DNA of 64,000 nt from Rhizodiscina lignyota (lineage: Eukaryota; Ascomycota; Dothideomycetes; Aulographales; Rhizodiscinaceae), in the NCBI GenBank assembly GCA_010015805.1, contig ML978122.1, forward strand, positions 248,001 to 312,000. The letters run 5' to 3'. A program made the translations under genes and the position numbers. The notes below the pieces were generated by a model, which saw only the letters and a program-made list of their open reading frames with translations, was not told the DNA's origin and ran no database searches. Below are positions 31,671 to 42,584 of the stretch, piece by piece. Positions within the stretch are counted from its first letter, which is position 1. Each line of letters begins with the position of its first letter.

Positions 31671-32627
31671 AATTGAGGCTAGCTGAAACTAGGGAGAGTT
31701 ATTACAGAATGTGCACCAGAATGGACGACGAGTGATCAATTCCACGACAGACAGAATAGCATCAATAATGCTGGCTTCTATCTACATGTGTACTTTATAG
31801 CCCCAGCAGCTGTGGATAATGGTGATGAGATGCGGGGACGAAGATCTAGATGGCATCTAAGCACATCATCGGGGATCTCGCCGGCTAAGTGAAGGCAAGT
31901 TTCCTTCCGGCGATGTTCTTTGAGAACTGCTGTAAGCGAGCTGTATCATTGTATATCATCATTTATCAAGTGAAAAGCGACGAATCCGGTATGATATCTC
32001 TCTGGAAATTTTTGGAGGGGTTGCAGATGCTCGATGCTCCGCAATTCACGCTACCATGAAAAGTTACTCTAGTCCTGGGTAGGGTTTACCTAATTCGGAA
32101 GGACTTCTGGGTCTTCTGTACAATCGCTCTACCTATAATAGCCCTATCATGTAGACTTTACTCGTGTGATTCTTCTTGTTTGATCCACACTGAGCATTTC
32201 CGGTTTAGTTTACATCCACTCCGTCGGGCACCTCCAATATTTGAATCTCCGTGCATGAGCACATGAGATAACTCCTGGAGCAATAGACTACGTCTTAGAC
32301 AGAGGCGCTCAAGAGATTTGAAGACAATAATTGCGAATTAACATTTTTCGGGTGAGTGGAAATTTCCAAGTCACTCGTGCTATAAAGGAGCTTCTGGTTG
32401 GGTTTGAGCGCTATGCTCGAATGAGGTACGAGTTCCGCTATCTGCTCCGCATCCCTCTCGACATGCTCAAACTACACCTAAGATATTCTAATTAGGCATA
32501 TCCTCAGATATTGCCATAGATTCTCTCGGCCCTTCGCTTACAGTTCAAGGACCTAAAAACAACAGTCGTCCCGAGCATTCTGCAGATTTATTGCATCTTC
32601 ACATTGCAAGAGAAGATAGACCAAGAG
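31671..32627. other. Intergenic: divergent promoter region
   Basis: About 950 bp between the SDR and amidase starts. It has a TATAAA box for the amidase and a few GATAA-type strings (TTATCA near 31962, AGATAA near 32269) of the kind bound by nitrogen GATA factors; the count is not clearly above chance. No gene or RNA seen. Confidence 0.4.
32381..32386 (+). promoter_or_regulatory. TATA-like box upstream of the amidase gene
   Basis: TATAAA in a GC-richer surrounding, 242 bp before the amidase ATG. Distance and isolation fit a core promoter with a long leader, but this is unverified. Confidence 0.3.
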
Positions 32628-34423
32628 ATGGTGCAGATAAAGCAAATGCCAACATGGCAAGAGACATGCCAGCTCATGCGCGACTACCGAGATGAAACAA
32701 TCAGCAAAATACGACCGCAAATACCCGACTTGCCATCCAATGTCCCCCTGAACGCATCCTCGGTTCCGGGAACTGTTCTCAAAGAAAACGAGATCCGTAT
32801 TACCGAGTCCAGCACTGAAGACCTACTCTCCCAGTTATCCACGGGACATCTCACGGCGGTTGAGGTCACAAATGCCTTCCTCCGCCGCGCTGGTATCGCT
32901 CACAAGCTCGTCAACTGCATCACAGAGGTACTCCCAGATCGCGCCCTTGAACGAGCGGAGTATTTGGATGAGTATCTTGCAGCCCACAAGAAACCTATCG
33001 GTCCCCTACACGGCCTTCCAATTAGCGTTAAAGAGCATATCGCTATGAAAGGCCTTGACTTGAATGCCGCGTTTGTTAGTTGGGTCGGCCGCGTAGCGAA
33101 GAAAGACGCGTTGATTCTTACGATTCTCTGGGAAGCTGGAGCTGTCTTCTATGCAAGGACGACAGAGCCGCAACTTCTGATGCATTTAGAGACATCGAGT
33201 AACTTGTACGGCGAGACCGTTTGCGGCTTCAATCGTAATCTGACATCTGGCGGCAGCAGCGGGGGAGAAGGAGCGCTAATTGGAATGCGTGGAAGCTGCT
33301 TGGGCATTGGCACGGATATTGGAGGGAGCATCCGAAATCCTGCAGCTAACAATGGGCTCTGGGGATTCAAGCCGACATCGCACAGGCTTCCCTTAGTCGG
33401 GTGCAGTGCTCCAGCACTGGGACAAGAACATATCGCTCCAGCTATTGGTCCAATCTCGACGACTCTCGGAGGAATCAAAATATTCATGAAAACCCTGATA
33501 GATGCGAAGCCGTGGTTAAGCGACCCGAGTCTTCTACCTTTCGCATGGAGAGACAGATTCGATTGGCTTGCGAATGGTGGTGAGAGGAAGGTGAAGATTG
33601 CCGTACTTTGGGATGATGATATCGTGCGACCACATCCTCCTGTGCTTCGTGCTCTGAAGGAAGTCACGGAACGCCTGCGTCACGTTGACGGCGTTGAGCT
33701 TGTCGATTGGAAGCCGTATAAGCATGATGTTGCTTGGGATATCATCGTAAGCTCTTCAAATAATATTGGATGATACGAACTGCACACTGAAAAGGAGGAC
33801 AGTCAGCGCTTTATTACTGCGATGGGGGAAAAGAAGATGAGGAGGTGCTGGCGGAATCCGGAGAGCCATGGCGACCACTTTCGACATGGGTGATCAAAGA
33901 CAACCCAAATGTCAAGGAACGGCATATTAGAGAGACGTGGGATCTCCAGATTAAGCGCGACGTTTACAGGGAAGAGTACAACTCACTTTGGGGCGACGTG
34001 GATGTCATACTTTCACCCGTTGGTCCCGGTGCAGCACCACCACTCAACTGTGCGCGATATTGGCAGTACACAGCACAGTGGAATCTCCTTGACATCCCCT
34101 CATTAGTCTTTCCTGTAAGCTCTCGGATCCCAAATAAATATATCACATCTGACGGTGCGCAGGTAACGAGTGTTGACCCAGCAGTGGATGTGAAGGAGTC
34201 TGATTATGTGCCACGAAATGAGAAAGACAAATATAACTACGATCTTTGTAAGTCTCGAAGGATCCTGGACGGGTCAGAGATCTAAACTTTTCTAGATGAA
34301 CCAGAACTCTACCGGGATGCGCCCATTTGCCTACAGCTTTCCGGATGCCGATATGAAGATGAAAAGGTTGTACAGATCGCGGAATTCATGCAACAGCAGT
34401 TTGATCTGCCACTAAAGAAGTAG
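32628..34423 (+). CDS. Fungal amidase (acetamidase-type, amidase signature family)
   Basis: Exons 32628-33746, 33803-34114, 34163-34247 and 34296-34423 give 547 residues. The amidase-signature catalytic triad is intact with family spacing: Lys135 in ISVKEH, cis-Ser210 in SGGSSGGEGAL, and nucleophile Ser234 in GTDIGGSIRNPA. The N-terminus (MVQIKQMPTWQ) is typical of fungal AmdS-like enzymes, with no signal peptide. The enzyme should hydrolyse a carboxamide to the acid plus ammonia in the cytosol. AmdS itself uses acetamide, but paralogues in fungi differ widely in substrate. Its stop is 77 bp from that of the convergent class II DAHP synthase, so the transcripts probably overlap at their 3' ends. 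Confidence 0.92.
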
Positions 34424-34500
34424 TGGTAGCTAAAAGACACAGAAGATTGGGATCTTCTTGAAACCGGACGCATTTCCAACGATGGAATGTCTTTTGGTGG

Positions 34501-36062
34501 TTACAGAGACTCGTTTCGATAGTGACCAGCAACTAGGAATGCAAGTTCTAGCGCTTGCTTCTCATTGAGCCGCGGGTCGCAGTAAGTGGTATAATTCAAG
34601 TTCAGATCTTCTTCAACGAGCCCCTCACTTCCGCCGGTGCATTCGGTAACCTATACATGGAGAATATTAGCGTATTGTGGCCTTAGTGTGTGCAACACCG
34701 GATGACGTACTGCTTCACCAGTGAGCTCCAAATGGACACCTCCAAGGAATGACCCATGCTGCTGATGGATTCGAAGAGCCGACGAGACTTCTGATAAGAT
34801 ACTGGTGAAGTGGCGTGTTTTTATGCCGTCTGGTGTTGTTACAGTATTTCTATGTCACAGTTAGCACTCTTCAGCTCATATGACAACGACGGGGCGTGCT
34901 TACCCATGCATCGGATCACATTGCCAGACGACGACATGCCCACTCTGCTTAACAGCTTCGATATGCGATCCGAGCATTGACTCGATCTTTTTCTCGCCGT
35001 AGCGAGTAATGAGTGTGACTTTGCCAATCTCTTTGCTCGGGTTCACAACATCCAGAAGCTCCACGAGTTCATCGGCTTTCATTGATGGTCCGACTTTTAT
35101 TCCAATTGGGTTCTCGAGGCCTCTGAAGAATTCGACGTGCCCGCCTTCTATTTGCCTCGTCCGGTCACCGATCCAGAGGAAATGAGCGGAGGTGTTGTAC
35201 CAGCCATGGTCATTGTCGTCAGCGATGTGACCATTCATCGTCGCTTCAGAAGGAAGGCGGTTGGACGGATGCCGCATGCGACGCGTAAGACGTTCTTCAT
35301 ATTCCAGGACAAGTCCTTCATGGCTTGTAAAGAGATCGACGGTGTGAATTTGACCGGCTGTATCTGCTCCAACAGTTCTCATGAACCTCAGCGATTCCGT
35401 AATGCTTGTGACAATGCTTTGATACTTCGCCTGGATGCCCTTGTCTTTGACATGTCCCAAGCCCCAATCCAGTGGATTGTGCAGATCTGCAAAGCCTGAG
35501 GCCAGCTGCGAGCGGACGTAGTTGATCGTACTCGCGGAGTGGAAATAAGCCTCCACAAGGCGCCCAGGATCAATGTCTCGTTCCTCTTGGGGATAGCCAT
35601 TCAAAATATCGCCTCGGAACGATGGGATCTCTTGTCCATTTACCTTTTCCGTTGGACTCGATCTCGGCTTCGCATACTGCCCTGCCATCCTCGCAATGCG
35701 AACGACGGGCTTGTTAGCGCCCCAAATGAGCACCAAACTCATCTGAAGGAGAAGCTTCATCTTGGCATCGATTGCATCACTTTCACAATAAGAGAAGAGT
35801 TCTGCACAGTCTCCGCCCTGCAGGAGAAAGGCATTGCCGAGTGCGACATCGCGAAGACTTTTCTTGAGCTTCTGAATTTCGGCAGGTGTCACAAGTGGTG
35901 GCAAAGTTTGGAGTTTTACCAATGCTTTGTCGACGGCTTTTCGATCGGAATATTTGACTTCTTGTTTGATTGGTTTGTCACGCCACGCTTGAGGCTTCTG
36001 TTAGTAGTGCCAAAGGATCGAGAAAGCCGCAGCTTACAAGAGGGTGTCCAGGAACGAGACAT
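34501..36062 (-). CDS. Class II 3-deoxy-D-arabino-heptulosonate-7-phosphate (DAHP) synthase
   Basis: Exons on the minus strand, 36062-36038, 35987-34904, 34849-34711 and 34650-34501, give 465 residues. Exon 1 is only 25 nt, coding MSRSWTPS; the acceptor at 35988 restores the [13 protein letters not shown] opening typical of plant/bacterial-type (class II) enzymes. Further landmarks are [68 protein letters not shown] and [10 protein letters not shown], all metal- or substrate-binding blocks. It catalyses the first shikimate-pathway step from phosphoenolpyruvate and erythrose 4-phosphate. No targeting sequence is evident. Fungi mainly use class I enzymes (Aro3/Aro4), so a class II copy may be a second, differently regulated entry to the pathway. 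Confidence 0.94.
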
Positions 36063-36883
36063 CGCTCTGCTCGAAACAAGAGCTTCCACTTTTGCCTATG
36101 GCAACTTCCTACAGCCAGGCGGAACCACGACGTCAATTATTTTGTCTGCCAAATGCGAATTTGTGAAGAAAAGAGGTGAGAAGGTCCCGAGTTGTCGCTC
36201 TCTGGGTACCAAGTAGATGAGTCAAAATTCTGAAAGGAAAATAACGCGAGCCGCTGTGAGTTTGCGGCACAGTCTAACGGAGCGAAGAGCGAGACCGGTG
36301 ATCAATATCAATGATCTTATTCTTCAAATAAGCCCGGAACTTGTGAGACGTATTGGCGAATTTGTGTAGTATTTGCACAACTTGTCGCAAGTCATCCCCT
36401 TGCCTTTGATATTTCTTCCAGCGAGCGCTTGCTCAACTGATGACAAAATATCATTATGTCCTTAGCTTACAATGCGCCAGCCTCTTTCGGATTTAAAACT
36501 GAATGCTCCCCTGGCGAAACATGTTTTTTGGTAACCTAATTGAAAGTACAGGCTGTCTACTTTGCTCTTTTGAGACTGCTCTTGCCATTAAAATGATGCT
36601 GACAAGTTTACGCCACAGCCGCTTGCCCACTTCCGACTCTCTTATCAAATGAGAAACCCGAGGTCCCGATGTCGGGATTGAGCGCTCCTACTACGGAGTG
36701 CAACAACTTCATTTTATGGGAATTCCTGAGATAGTTAATATGCACGGTTGACCCATTCTGTCAATTAGGTCAAGCAAAACATCGTTCAGCTTCTTATATA
36801 CTTAGGCATTTCATGCTCCATTCGTTGTCTAAGTGACACACATTGCTCGGCTTAATCTAACTCTGCTCAATTCTTTATCTATC
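36063..36883. other. Intergenic: divergent promoter region
   Basis: About 820 bp between the DAHP synthase and SnoaL-like starts. Frames here antisense to the DAHP synthase upstream region have no features. A TATATA string lies near the SnoaL-like start. Confidence 0.45.
36795..36800 (+). promoter_or_regulatory. TATA-like box upstream of the SnoaL-like gene
   Basis: TATATA within CTTATATACTTAGG, 84 bp before ATG 36884, a usual spacing for a short fungal 5' UTR. Confidence 0.3.
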
Positions 36884-37549
36884 ATGTCACAACGACTCCT
36901 CTCGGCCTGGACACGGAGCTATCATGACCTGAGACCTCGCATAGTCCCCAGGCTTCGATGCTCCCCATGGCAAGGAAGAATTCTCTACGGTCGAACTTTC
37001 TCCTCGCTAAACGCGCATCGAAGCCAAGTAAATGCCATCCTTCCGACAGAGCTTTCTCCAAACGAGAAGAGACCGCATCTGGAATACCTCGTGCAGCGTT
37101 TCTTTGGGTCGATCTGGAACGACTTTGATCTCTCCGCGGTGCCAGAGATAGTCTCACCAGACTTGGTATTCCGAGGAAGTCTGAGGCCAATACCGGGAAA
37201 CATCAACGATTTTGCGGGTTATCACAAAGAGGTTGAGGCCGCATTTCCCGATTTCTATCAGCGAATCGACGCGATATATACGGATGGCGACGTATTGATA
37301 TCCAAGATGAGCTGGTCCGCCACTCACACAGGGACATTCCGAGGGATAGAGCCAAGTGGAAGAAGATTTATGTACCCTGGCATTTTCATTGCAAGAGAAA
37401 AAGATGGTAAAATTGTGGAATTGTTCTCAATGGGCGACAGCTGGAACATGTACAAAGTGATCCAGGAAGGAGGCAGTGAGGTGATTGAGGAGTCAGTGTG
37501 GGCCGGGAGGAAGACCGGAGGACGTGAAAATGAGTGGAAGAAGAAATAG
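36884..37549 (+). CDS. SnoaL-like (polyketide cyclase/ester cyclase type) protein with N-terminal presequence
   Basis: Single exon, 221 residues from ATG 36884. The first ~45 residues are rich in Arg, Ser and aromatic residues without acids (except one Asp), like a mitochondrial presequence. The rest is a SnoaL-like NTF2 fold: helix HLEYLVQRFFGSIWND, then the core VEAAFPDFYQRIDAIYTDGD and a strand pair HTGTFRGIEPSGRRF, ending FSMGDSWNMYKVIQ. The family covers polyketide aldol cyclases, but most fungal members have unknown roles in small-molecule turnover. The divergent neighbour is the class II DAHP synthase. Function cannot be assigned beyond the fold. Confidence 0.8.
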   Translation: MSQRLLSAWTRSYHDLRPRIVPRLRCSPWQGRILYGRTFSSLNAHRSQVNAILPTELSPNEKRPHLEYLVQRFFGSIWNDFDLSAVPEIVSPDLVFRGSLRPIPGNINDFAGYHKEVEAAFPDFYQRIDAIYTDGDVLISKMSWSATHTGTFRGIEPSGRRFMYPGIFIAREKDGKIVELFSMGDSWNMYKVIQEGGSEVIEESVWAGRKTGGRENEWKKK

Positions 37550-38560
37550 GTAGCAGATGGGTGGACCGGCATATCATTTCCATTTCTCGCTGCTCGAGGG
37601 TGATGTGGTGACACGAGCTTCATGTGAAACAATTTCGCTTCGGGCATGTCGGGGCTTTGTATACGGACCGACTTCGGACTGATAATAAGCCATCCTGTTA
37701 TCCATGATTCAATCAAAGATGTGAAAGTCCAATGGCAAAGTCAAGAAGCCAGTGAAGCTAAAGCACCATGCAAATTGCAGAGACGTACCGGCCCAGCAGA
37801 GTGTCTGGCGTCTGCAGCCCTTGTGGTGGAGATATTGCCCCCTATCCCGTGACGGACGTGCTTTTTCTTACACCCAAATCGGATGCCGCCACCACGATCC
37901 ACAAGCACCATTCTTCTTCCAACCACGGCGCCACGCACGCATGACACGGTCGCTCATTTCTCATTCCGCCCAATTCCGCTCCCGTGGGAGTGGTTGAATA
38001 GATCTCACATAAAAGACTTCCGCAGCCAGCGACCTGGTAGGCGGCTAAATGGCGACAAAGTCCACGAATCCTCCGCCGTCATCTGCTCCACCCACAGGAA
38101 ACGGCCCGCTATCCGCAGCTGCGAGTGCAAGAGCCCAGACGCAGCCGCAAGGCCAGAAGATAAAGAGTGGAGTGCTGGCGACCTTTGACGGTGCGTTCAA
38201 GACAGCGTTCTCGCTTTTCTGAGTAATCTTCCAGAAGTACGAAGCTGTAAGGCTCGTGCCCTGGTCGAGTGTCTACCACTTGTCTTGATTGGCCCTCAGC
38301 CTCAAGTCTCTCAGGCCCGTTGTTGGCGCCTACCTCCTTCCGGAGCGCCAGAGTACACAGTTCAGCTATTTAGCCATCGTCTAGCATCTTCCTTAGTTAT
38401 ATCGTTCGGGAATGCTTTCGGCAAGAGAAGCCCTGCCTCGTTCTTTCGCTCCACATTCGTTGCGTGCACGTCCTGCATACCCTCGGCATCTTTCTCTAAA
38501 TTTATATCGTAACATAGCCTAATCACCATCCACCATATAGATCCGTCAGATTCCTCAGGA
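37550..38560. other. Intergenic, with one small candidate frame
   Basis: About 1 kb upstream of ssn3. Apart from the 58-codon frame listed separately, nothing coding-like; the sequence becomes pyrimidine-rich toward the kinase start. Confidence 0.45.
38049..38222 (+). CDS. Candidate small protein or upstream ORF, 57 residues
   Basis: ATG 38049 to TGA 38222. The product starts MATKSTNPPPSSAPPTGNG and ends in an amphipathic piece (GVLATFDGAFKTAFSLF). Codon use is GC-rich at third positions as in neighbouring real genes, and it has coding-like composition, but there is no family I know. It may be an independent small gene or an upstream ORF in a long ssn3 leader (340 bp before that ATG). I found no splice that joins it to ssn3. 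Confidence 0.3.
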   Translation: MATKSTNPPPSSAPPTGNGPLSAAASARAQTQPQGQKIKSGVLATFDGAFKTAFSLF

Positions 38561-39812
38561 ATGGCTGGCGGCTACACAAGCAAAAAACGCGTCTACGATC
38601 GTTATAGAATCATCGGCTTCATCTCCAGCGGCACATATGGCCGAGTCTACAAGGCTGTCGGCCGAAACGGCCAAGTCGGCGAGTTTGCCATCAAAAAGTA
38701 CGTCGCCTCATCCAGACTGACGTTGACATTTACTGATCGCTTTCAGATTCAAACCTGACAAGGAGGGTGAAGTCCAATACACTGGTATCTCACAGTCGGC
38801 AATCCGTGAGATGGCACTCTGCTCCGAGCTGTCACATCCCAACATCGTCCACACCGTCGAGATAATTCTAGAGGACAAATGCATCTTCATCGTATTCGAA
38901 TACGCCGAACATGACCTCTTGCAGATAATACATCACCACACGCAGTCGAATCGCTTTGCCATTCCCGCGCCGAGTATCAAGTCCATCTTGTACCAACTCC
39001 TCCAAGGCCTCCTCTATCTGCATCGTAACTGGGTTATGCACCGCGACCTGAAACCTGCGAATATCATGGTCACCAGTGCAGGTGAAGTCAAGATTGGTGA
39101 CCTTGGTCTTGCACGTCTTGTCTACAAACCCATCAGCAGCCTCTTCTCCGGCGACAAGGTCGTCGTCACGATCTGGTACCGTGCGCCAGAGCTGTTGCTT
39201 GGCAGCAAACATTACACGCCTGCAGTCGATCTCTGGGCTGTTGGCTGCATCTTCGCAGAGCTGCTGTCGCTGCGGCCAATCTTCAAAGGCGAGGAGGCGA
39301 AAATGGATAGCAAGAAGCTGCCGCCGTTCCAGCGCAATCAGATGCAAAAGATCATTGAGATCATGGGCATCCCAAATAAGGAAAAGTGGCCACTGTTGAG
39401 TAGCATGCCCGAGTATGCGCAACTCGGTGCGCTAGCGGCGAATAACCCACGACTCAACAAACCGTTTGGACTTGCCAACTGGTACAATCAGACCATCGCG
39501 AACAACAAGTATCCCCCCAATCAGCCAGGTGCTGCACCAGGATCGGAGGGACTCAACCTGTTACAAGGCCTGTTAGAATACGATCCAGAGAAGCGGTTGA
39601 ATGCAGAGCAAGCTCTTAAGCATCCTTATTTCACTCAAGGCGACAAGCCGACGGAGAACTGTTTCGAAGGGGTTCAGACAGAGTATCCTCACCGCAGGGT
39701 CAGCAATGAGGACAACGACATCCGAACGAGTAGCTTGCCAGGTACGAAGAGAAGTGGACTACCTGACGACTCGCTGATAGGTCGTCCCGCGAAGAGATTG
39801 AAGGAGGGCTGA
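38561..39812 (+). CDS. SSN3: Cyclin-dependent kinase 8 of the Mediator kinase module
   Basis: Exons 38561-38697 and 38747-39812 give 400 residues. The kinase core is complete: SSGTYGRVYKA glycine loop, Lys45 in FAIKK, the Ssn3/CDK8-specific SQSAIREMAL helix (in place of PSTAIRE), HRDLKPANI with Asp146, DLGLAR in place of DFG as usual for this subfamily, and IWYRAPELLLG. The insert FKGEEAKMDSKKLPPFQRNQ is a known CDK8 landmark. It phosphorylates the RNA polymerase II CTD and transcription factors with its cyclin C partner Ssn8, mainly as a repressor. It is shorter at the N-terminus than several fungal homologues, so an extra 5' exon is possible. Confidence 0.95.
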
Positions 39813-41405
39813 TTTGACTGGACATCTATGGAGCATAGAATTTAAAGTCAACGATATTACGATACCCAGGACATACAACACGACTTAGCTGCGATTTTAC
39901 TACCGTACCTTAACATAGTCCCACTGCACTTGGGCGGTTCAACAGGCTGCTTATCCAATTGGGCGGAGTTAACCAAAAGTACCTTTCTCTATCCAATCGC
40001 CGAACTCCCGAACGAGATGGTGTCATGTATTCGCCGATTGCAACCGTTCCGCCAAGACCATGGTAAATTCAAGTCATGGATTTGCGAGGCGTTTCCGCTA
40101 AATGCGACTGGGTACGGCGAAAGAAACTATTCGAGCATGACATCGTTGTGGCCGGGGAGAACCAACGAGGCTGTTACAGTCTTAGAGTTAGTTGCCTAGG
40201 TGCTTTCCCATGTATATACATGTTCGGGAGACAAAGGGGTAACTCTCTTCGAGTTTACTACGTGAAGTGGGAAGGGGTGTACATTAGCAGCTTACGGAGT
40301 ACAATGCAGGGCCTCAACTAATAGCTAGATGTCCATCTGATGCCCGTATCCCATTTAGCAGATCCGGATTCAGTCACTCAAGCGGGTTTGCAAATTCCTT
40401 TCAATATCCAGTTGCGTAAACTCACTCCGCATTTTGAAACCGTGCTTGAAACTATTTACAAGTGGAGATTTTGGGCAACGCCGCCTCTTCTGAGATTTCA
40501 AGCAGCATAATACCTCGTTACGCTGCATTTATAGGTGAAGAAGGTAAGCCGTAGACCTATAGTATACCGCAGGTTAGCGTGAGGTCTACGTAGAGTCTCT
40601 ATAAAGAATCAACTAGACCCTGGGTACGTAGGGAAAGCTGTGCCTCTAACATAGTAGGTTTAATAGAAGTAGGCCTCGATCCACAGGACGCGCCAACGTG
40701 AGTAACCTTAGGCATGCAGTCTATATTTGTATTATAGATAGTATGCTCCCGCTAGAAGACGGTCATACGTGTAAATTCTCACATTTTTCACGAGTCTGCG
40801 CAGGCTGCATGTCGGGATCCCACGCACGATCAAATGCAACCTCCGTACACCACAGCATAAACATTGCAGAATCGTCCGAATATCATGTTCCATGTTTGAA
40901 TTACAAGTCTTACGAGTAACTTCAACTTCGAATGCGGAAGTTATACAATGAAGAAGGAATGTGAGGCGGTTATGGATCGTATCCAGTCATCTGAAGCCCG
41001 AAAATCTTAGGGTGAAAAAGATGAGATGGAGCTGCGTTTGACCAGCAATGAGCCCAAGCTGTATATGGTGATGCTACAAGCGACTCCCTCGGGTGAAGAG
41101 GAAGATACCGACGGAGGTGGTAAGAAGAGAATGCACACTTAATCCACGGATCGAATTGGTCTTACTCAGGTCGAATGAGACAGAGGTAAGCGTGGGGGAA
41201 TACTGATGACATTGGCATTCCATATTTCCAACAGAGCTTTTTGAACAATTGTATCATCCGAAGAGAGATGTGAGACTTTGTATCATTCCATACCGCCGGC
41301 TCCTTGCAAGAAGATGTTCGCTCCATATCCCAACCCGAGACGCCGCCCAATGTGTCCTGTAATGAGGTACACGGAATGAAGTACAAGCGGTGTTAGATCG
41401 AGAGT
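39813..41405. other. Gene-free 1.6 kb with a TA-rich, repeat-relic-like patch
   Basis: No coding-like frame. From about 40540 to 40700 the sequence is dense in TA steps and CTA/TAG words, with a short inverted repeat (arms CGTAGACCT at 40551-40559 and AGGTCTACG at 40583-40591). That texture is like a small RIP-mutated transposon remnant, but no element can be named. Confidence 0.4.
40551..40591. repeat. Short inverted repeat, 9-bp arms
   Basis: Perfect arms CGTAGACCT and AGGTCTACG with a 23-bp spacer, inside the TA-rich patch. Could form a hairpin or be part of a degenerate element end. Chance occurrence is possible. Confidence 0.45.
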
Positions 41406-42584
41406 CTATTCATTATAATGAAACACCTGTATAGCTAGTTAGCGACCGTCTGTTGCACTGTTGTGCATGCAATGGCCAAGACTTACGAAATAATTCGGCA
41501 AACCCCAACTCTTCCAACCCAACCTACTCGCCATCTTGGCAAATCCTTCCGTCTCTATGAGGTGGTAGAAAGCAAACGGCGGAAACATTGCACCGTCCCT
41601 GTGCACGTCTGCCTTTACCAATAGGGCTGTCCCGCCCACTCCATCCAACTGCACCTCCTTAGTTGTATCACCGTCCGGCTCCACCATGTATGCCATCAAT
41701 GTTCTATAAGTTGCCATTTCGGGATATCCTTCAAGGAGGATGTCATCTTTGCCCATCTTCTCGCCCATTGCTTGAGCGGTTGGGCTGTCGACCCAGGAGT
41801 TGAAGTCGTACGGTCGAACGTCCATTCTCCCCAGCTCCTTGTTGTAAAACCGCTGGAAGCAATTTGGCACGATGACCGGCTTGTCGTGCGCGGCCAAATC
41901 TTGGATTAGTGTTGGTGGTGTCTCGATGATATCGGAATCCAGCCACAGCACCCAGCTCGTTCTCGGGCCAAGGGTGGTGAAGAGCAACGAGTTGCGTGCT
42001 TTGCTCATCGCTGCGCGCCGTGCCTTCTGGTTCTCAAGCTTGTGTCGTTCGTGTTCTGATTGGGTCTGCAAAGGTGACTCCGTGTCTTGTCGGAGGATGG
42101 TGATACTGGCGAAGCGTTTTGACTTCGAGCCAGATTGAGTCTTGGCTACTTGTTCTTGTAGTAATTGGGTCGCGGTATTCCCATCTTTCCCCTTTGGAAG
42201 GATGAAACCCAGCGAGATCAACTCGTGTGGATATGATAATGAGAGTAGGTTATCCCAGTATTCTTGATAGAATCTGGCCAGTGGCGTCAGGATCAAGACT
42301 GTCTCCTGCTTTGCTTCTGCTTCTGCAGAATTTGTCAAATTGCTCATCATATAGTGCACCACTGGTGTAGCGACCAGCTCTTCGTCGTCTTTCGGTTTTC
42401 GGAAGGGTAGTGAGGGAGGTGATAGCGCGTTCGCTGCTGACTTGGTGGCATCGCGAATCTGATTGCTTGCCGCGCCATCTGAGGGTTCTGAGAAGATGAA
42501 GTATATGAAACCGACAGCGAGGAGGAGAGCGAGGACGACAGAGATGGGATTCGTTCGTCTGAGGGATCGAGGAGAGGGAGACAT
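41406..42584 (-). CDS. GT62 alpha-mannosyltransferase (Anp1/Mnn9/Van1 family)
   Basis: Exon 1 42584-41488 with its last base at 41487, then a 21-nt final exon 41426-41406 coding VFHYNE and the stop; 372 residues. The N-terminus is a type II Golgi signal anchor (ISVVLALLLAVGFIYFIF). Catalytic region: SWVLWLDSDI holds the metal-binding DxD, followed by VIVPNCFQRF, RPYDFNSW and LLEGYPEMATYRTLMAYM, and the end PNYFVFHYNE. The family builds the alpha-1,6-mannan backbone of N-glycans as Mannan polymerase subunits. Which of the three paralogues it is I cannot decide. The frame stays open upstream to 42986; an ATG at 42647 would add 21 residues. Confidence 0.88.

Noticed and set aside
31940-32275. 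GATAA-type strings upstream of the amidase as nitrogen-control (AreA) sites
   Set aside because: Only a couple of copies in nearly 1 kb, which is near chance; kept only as a remark in the intergenic entry.
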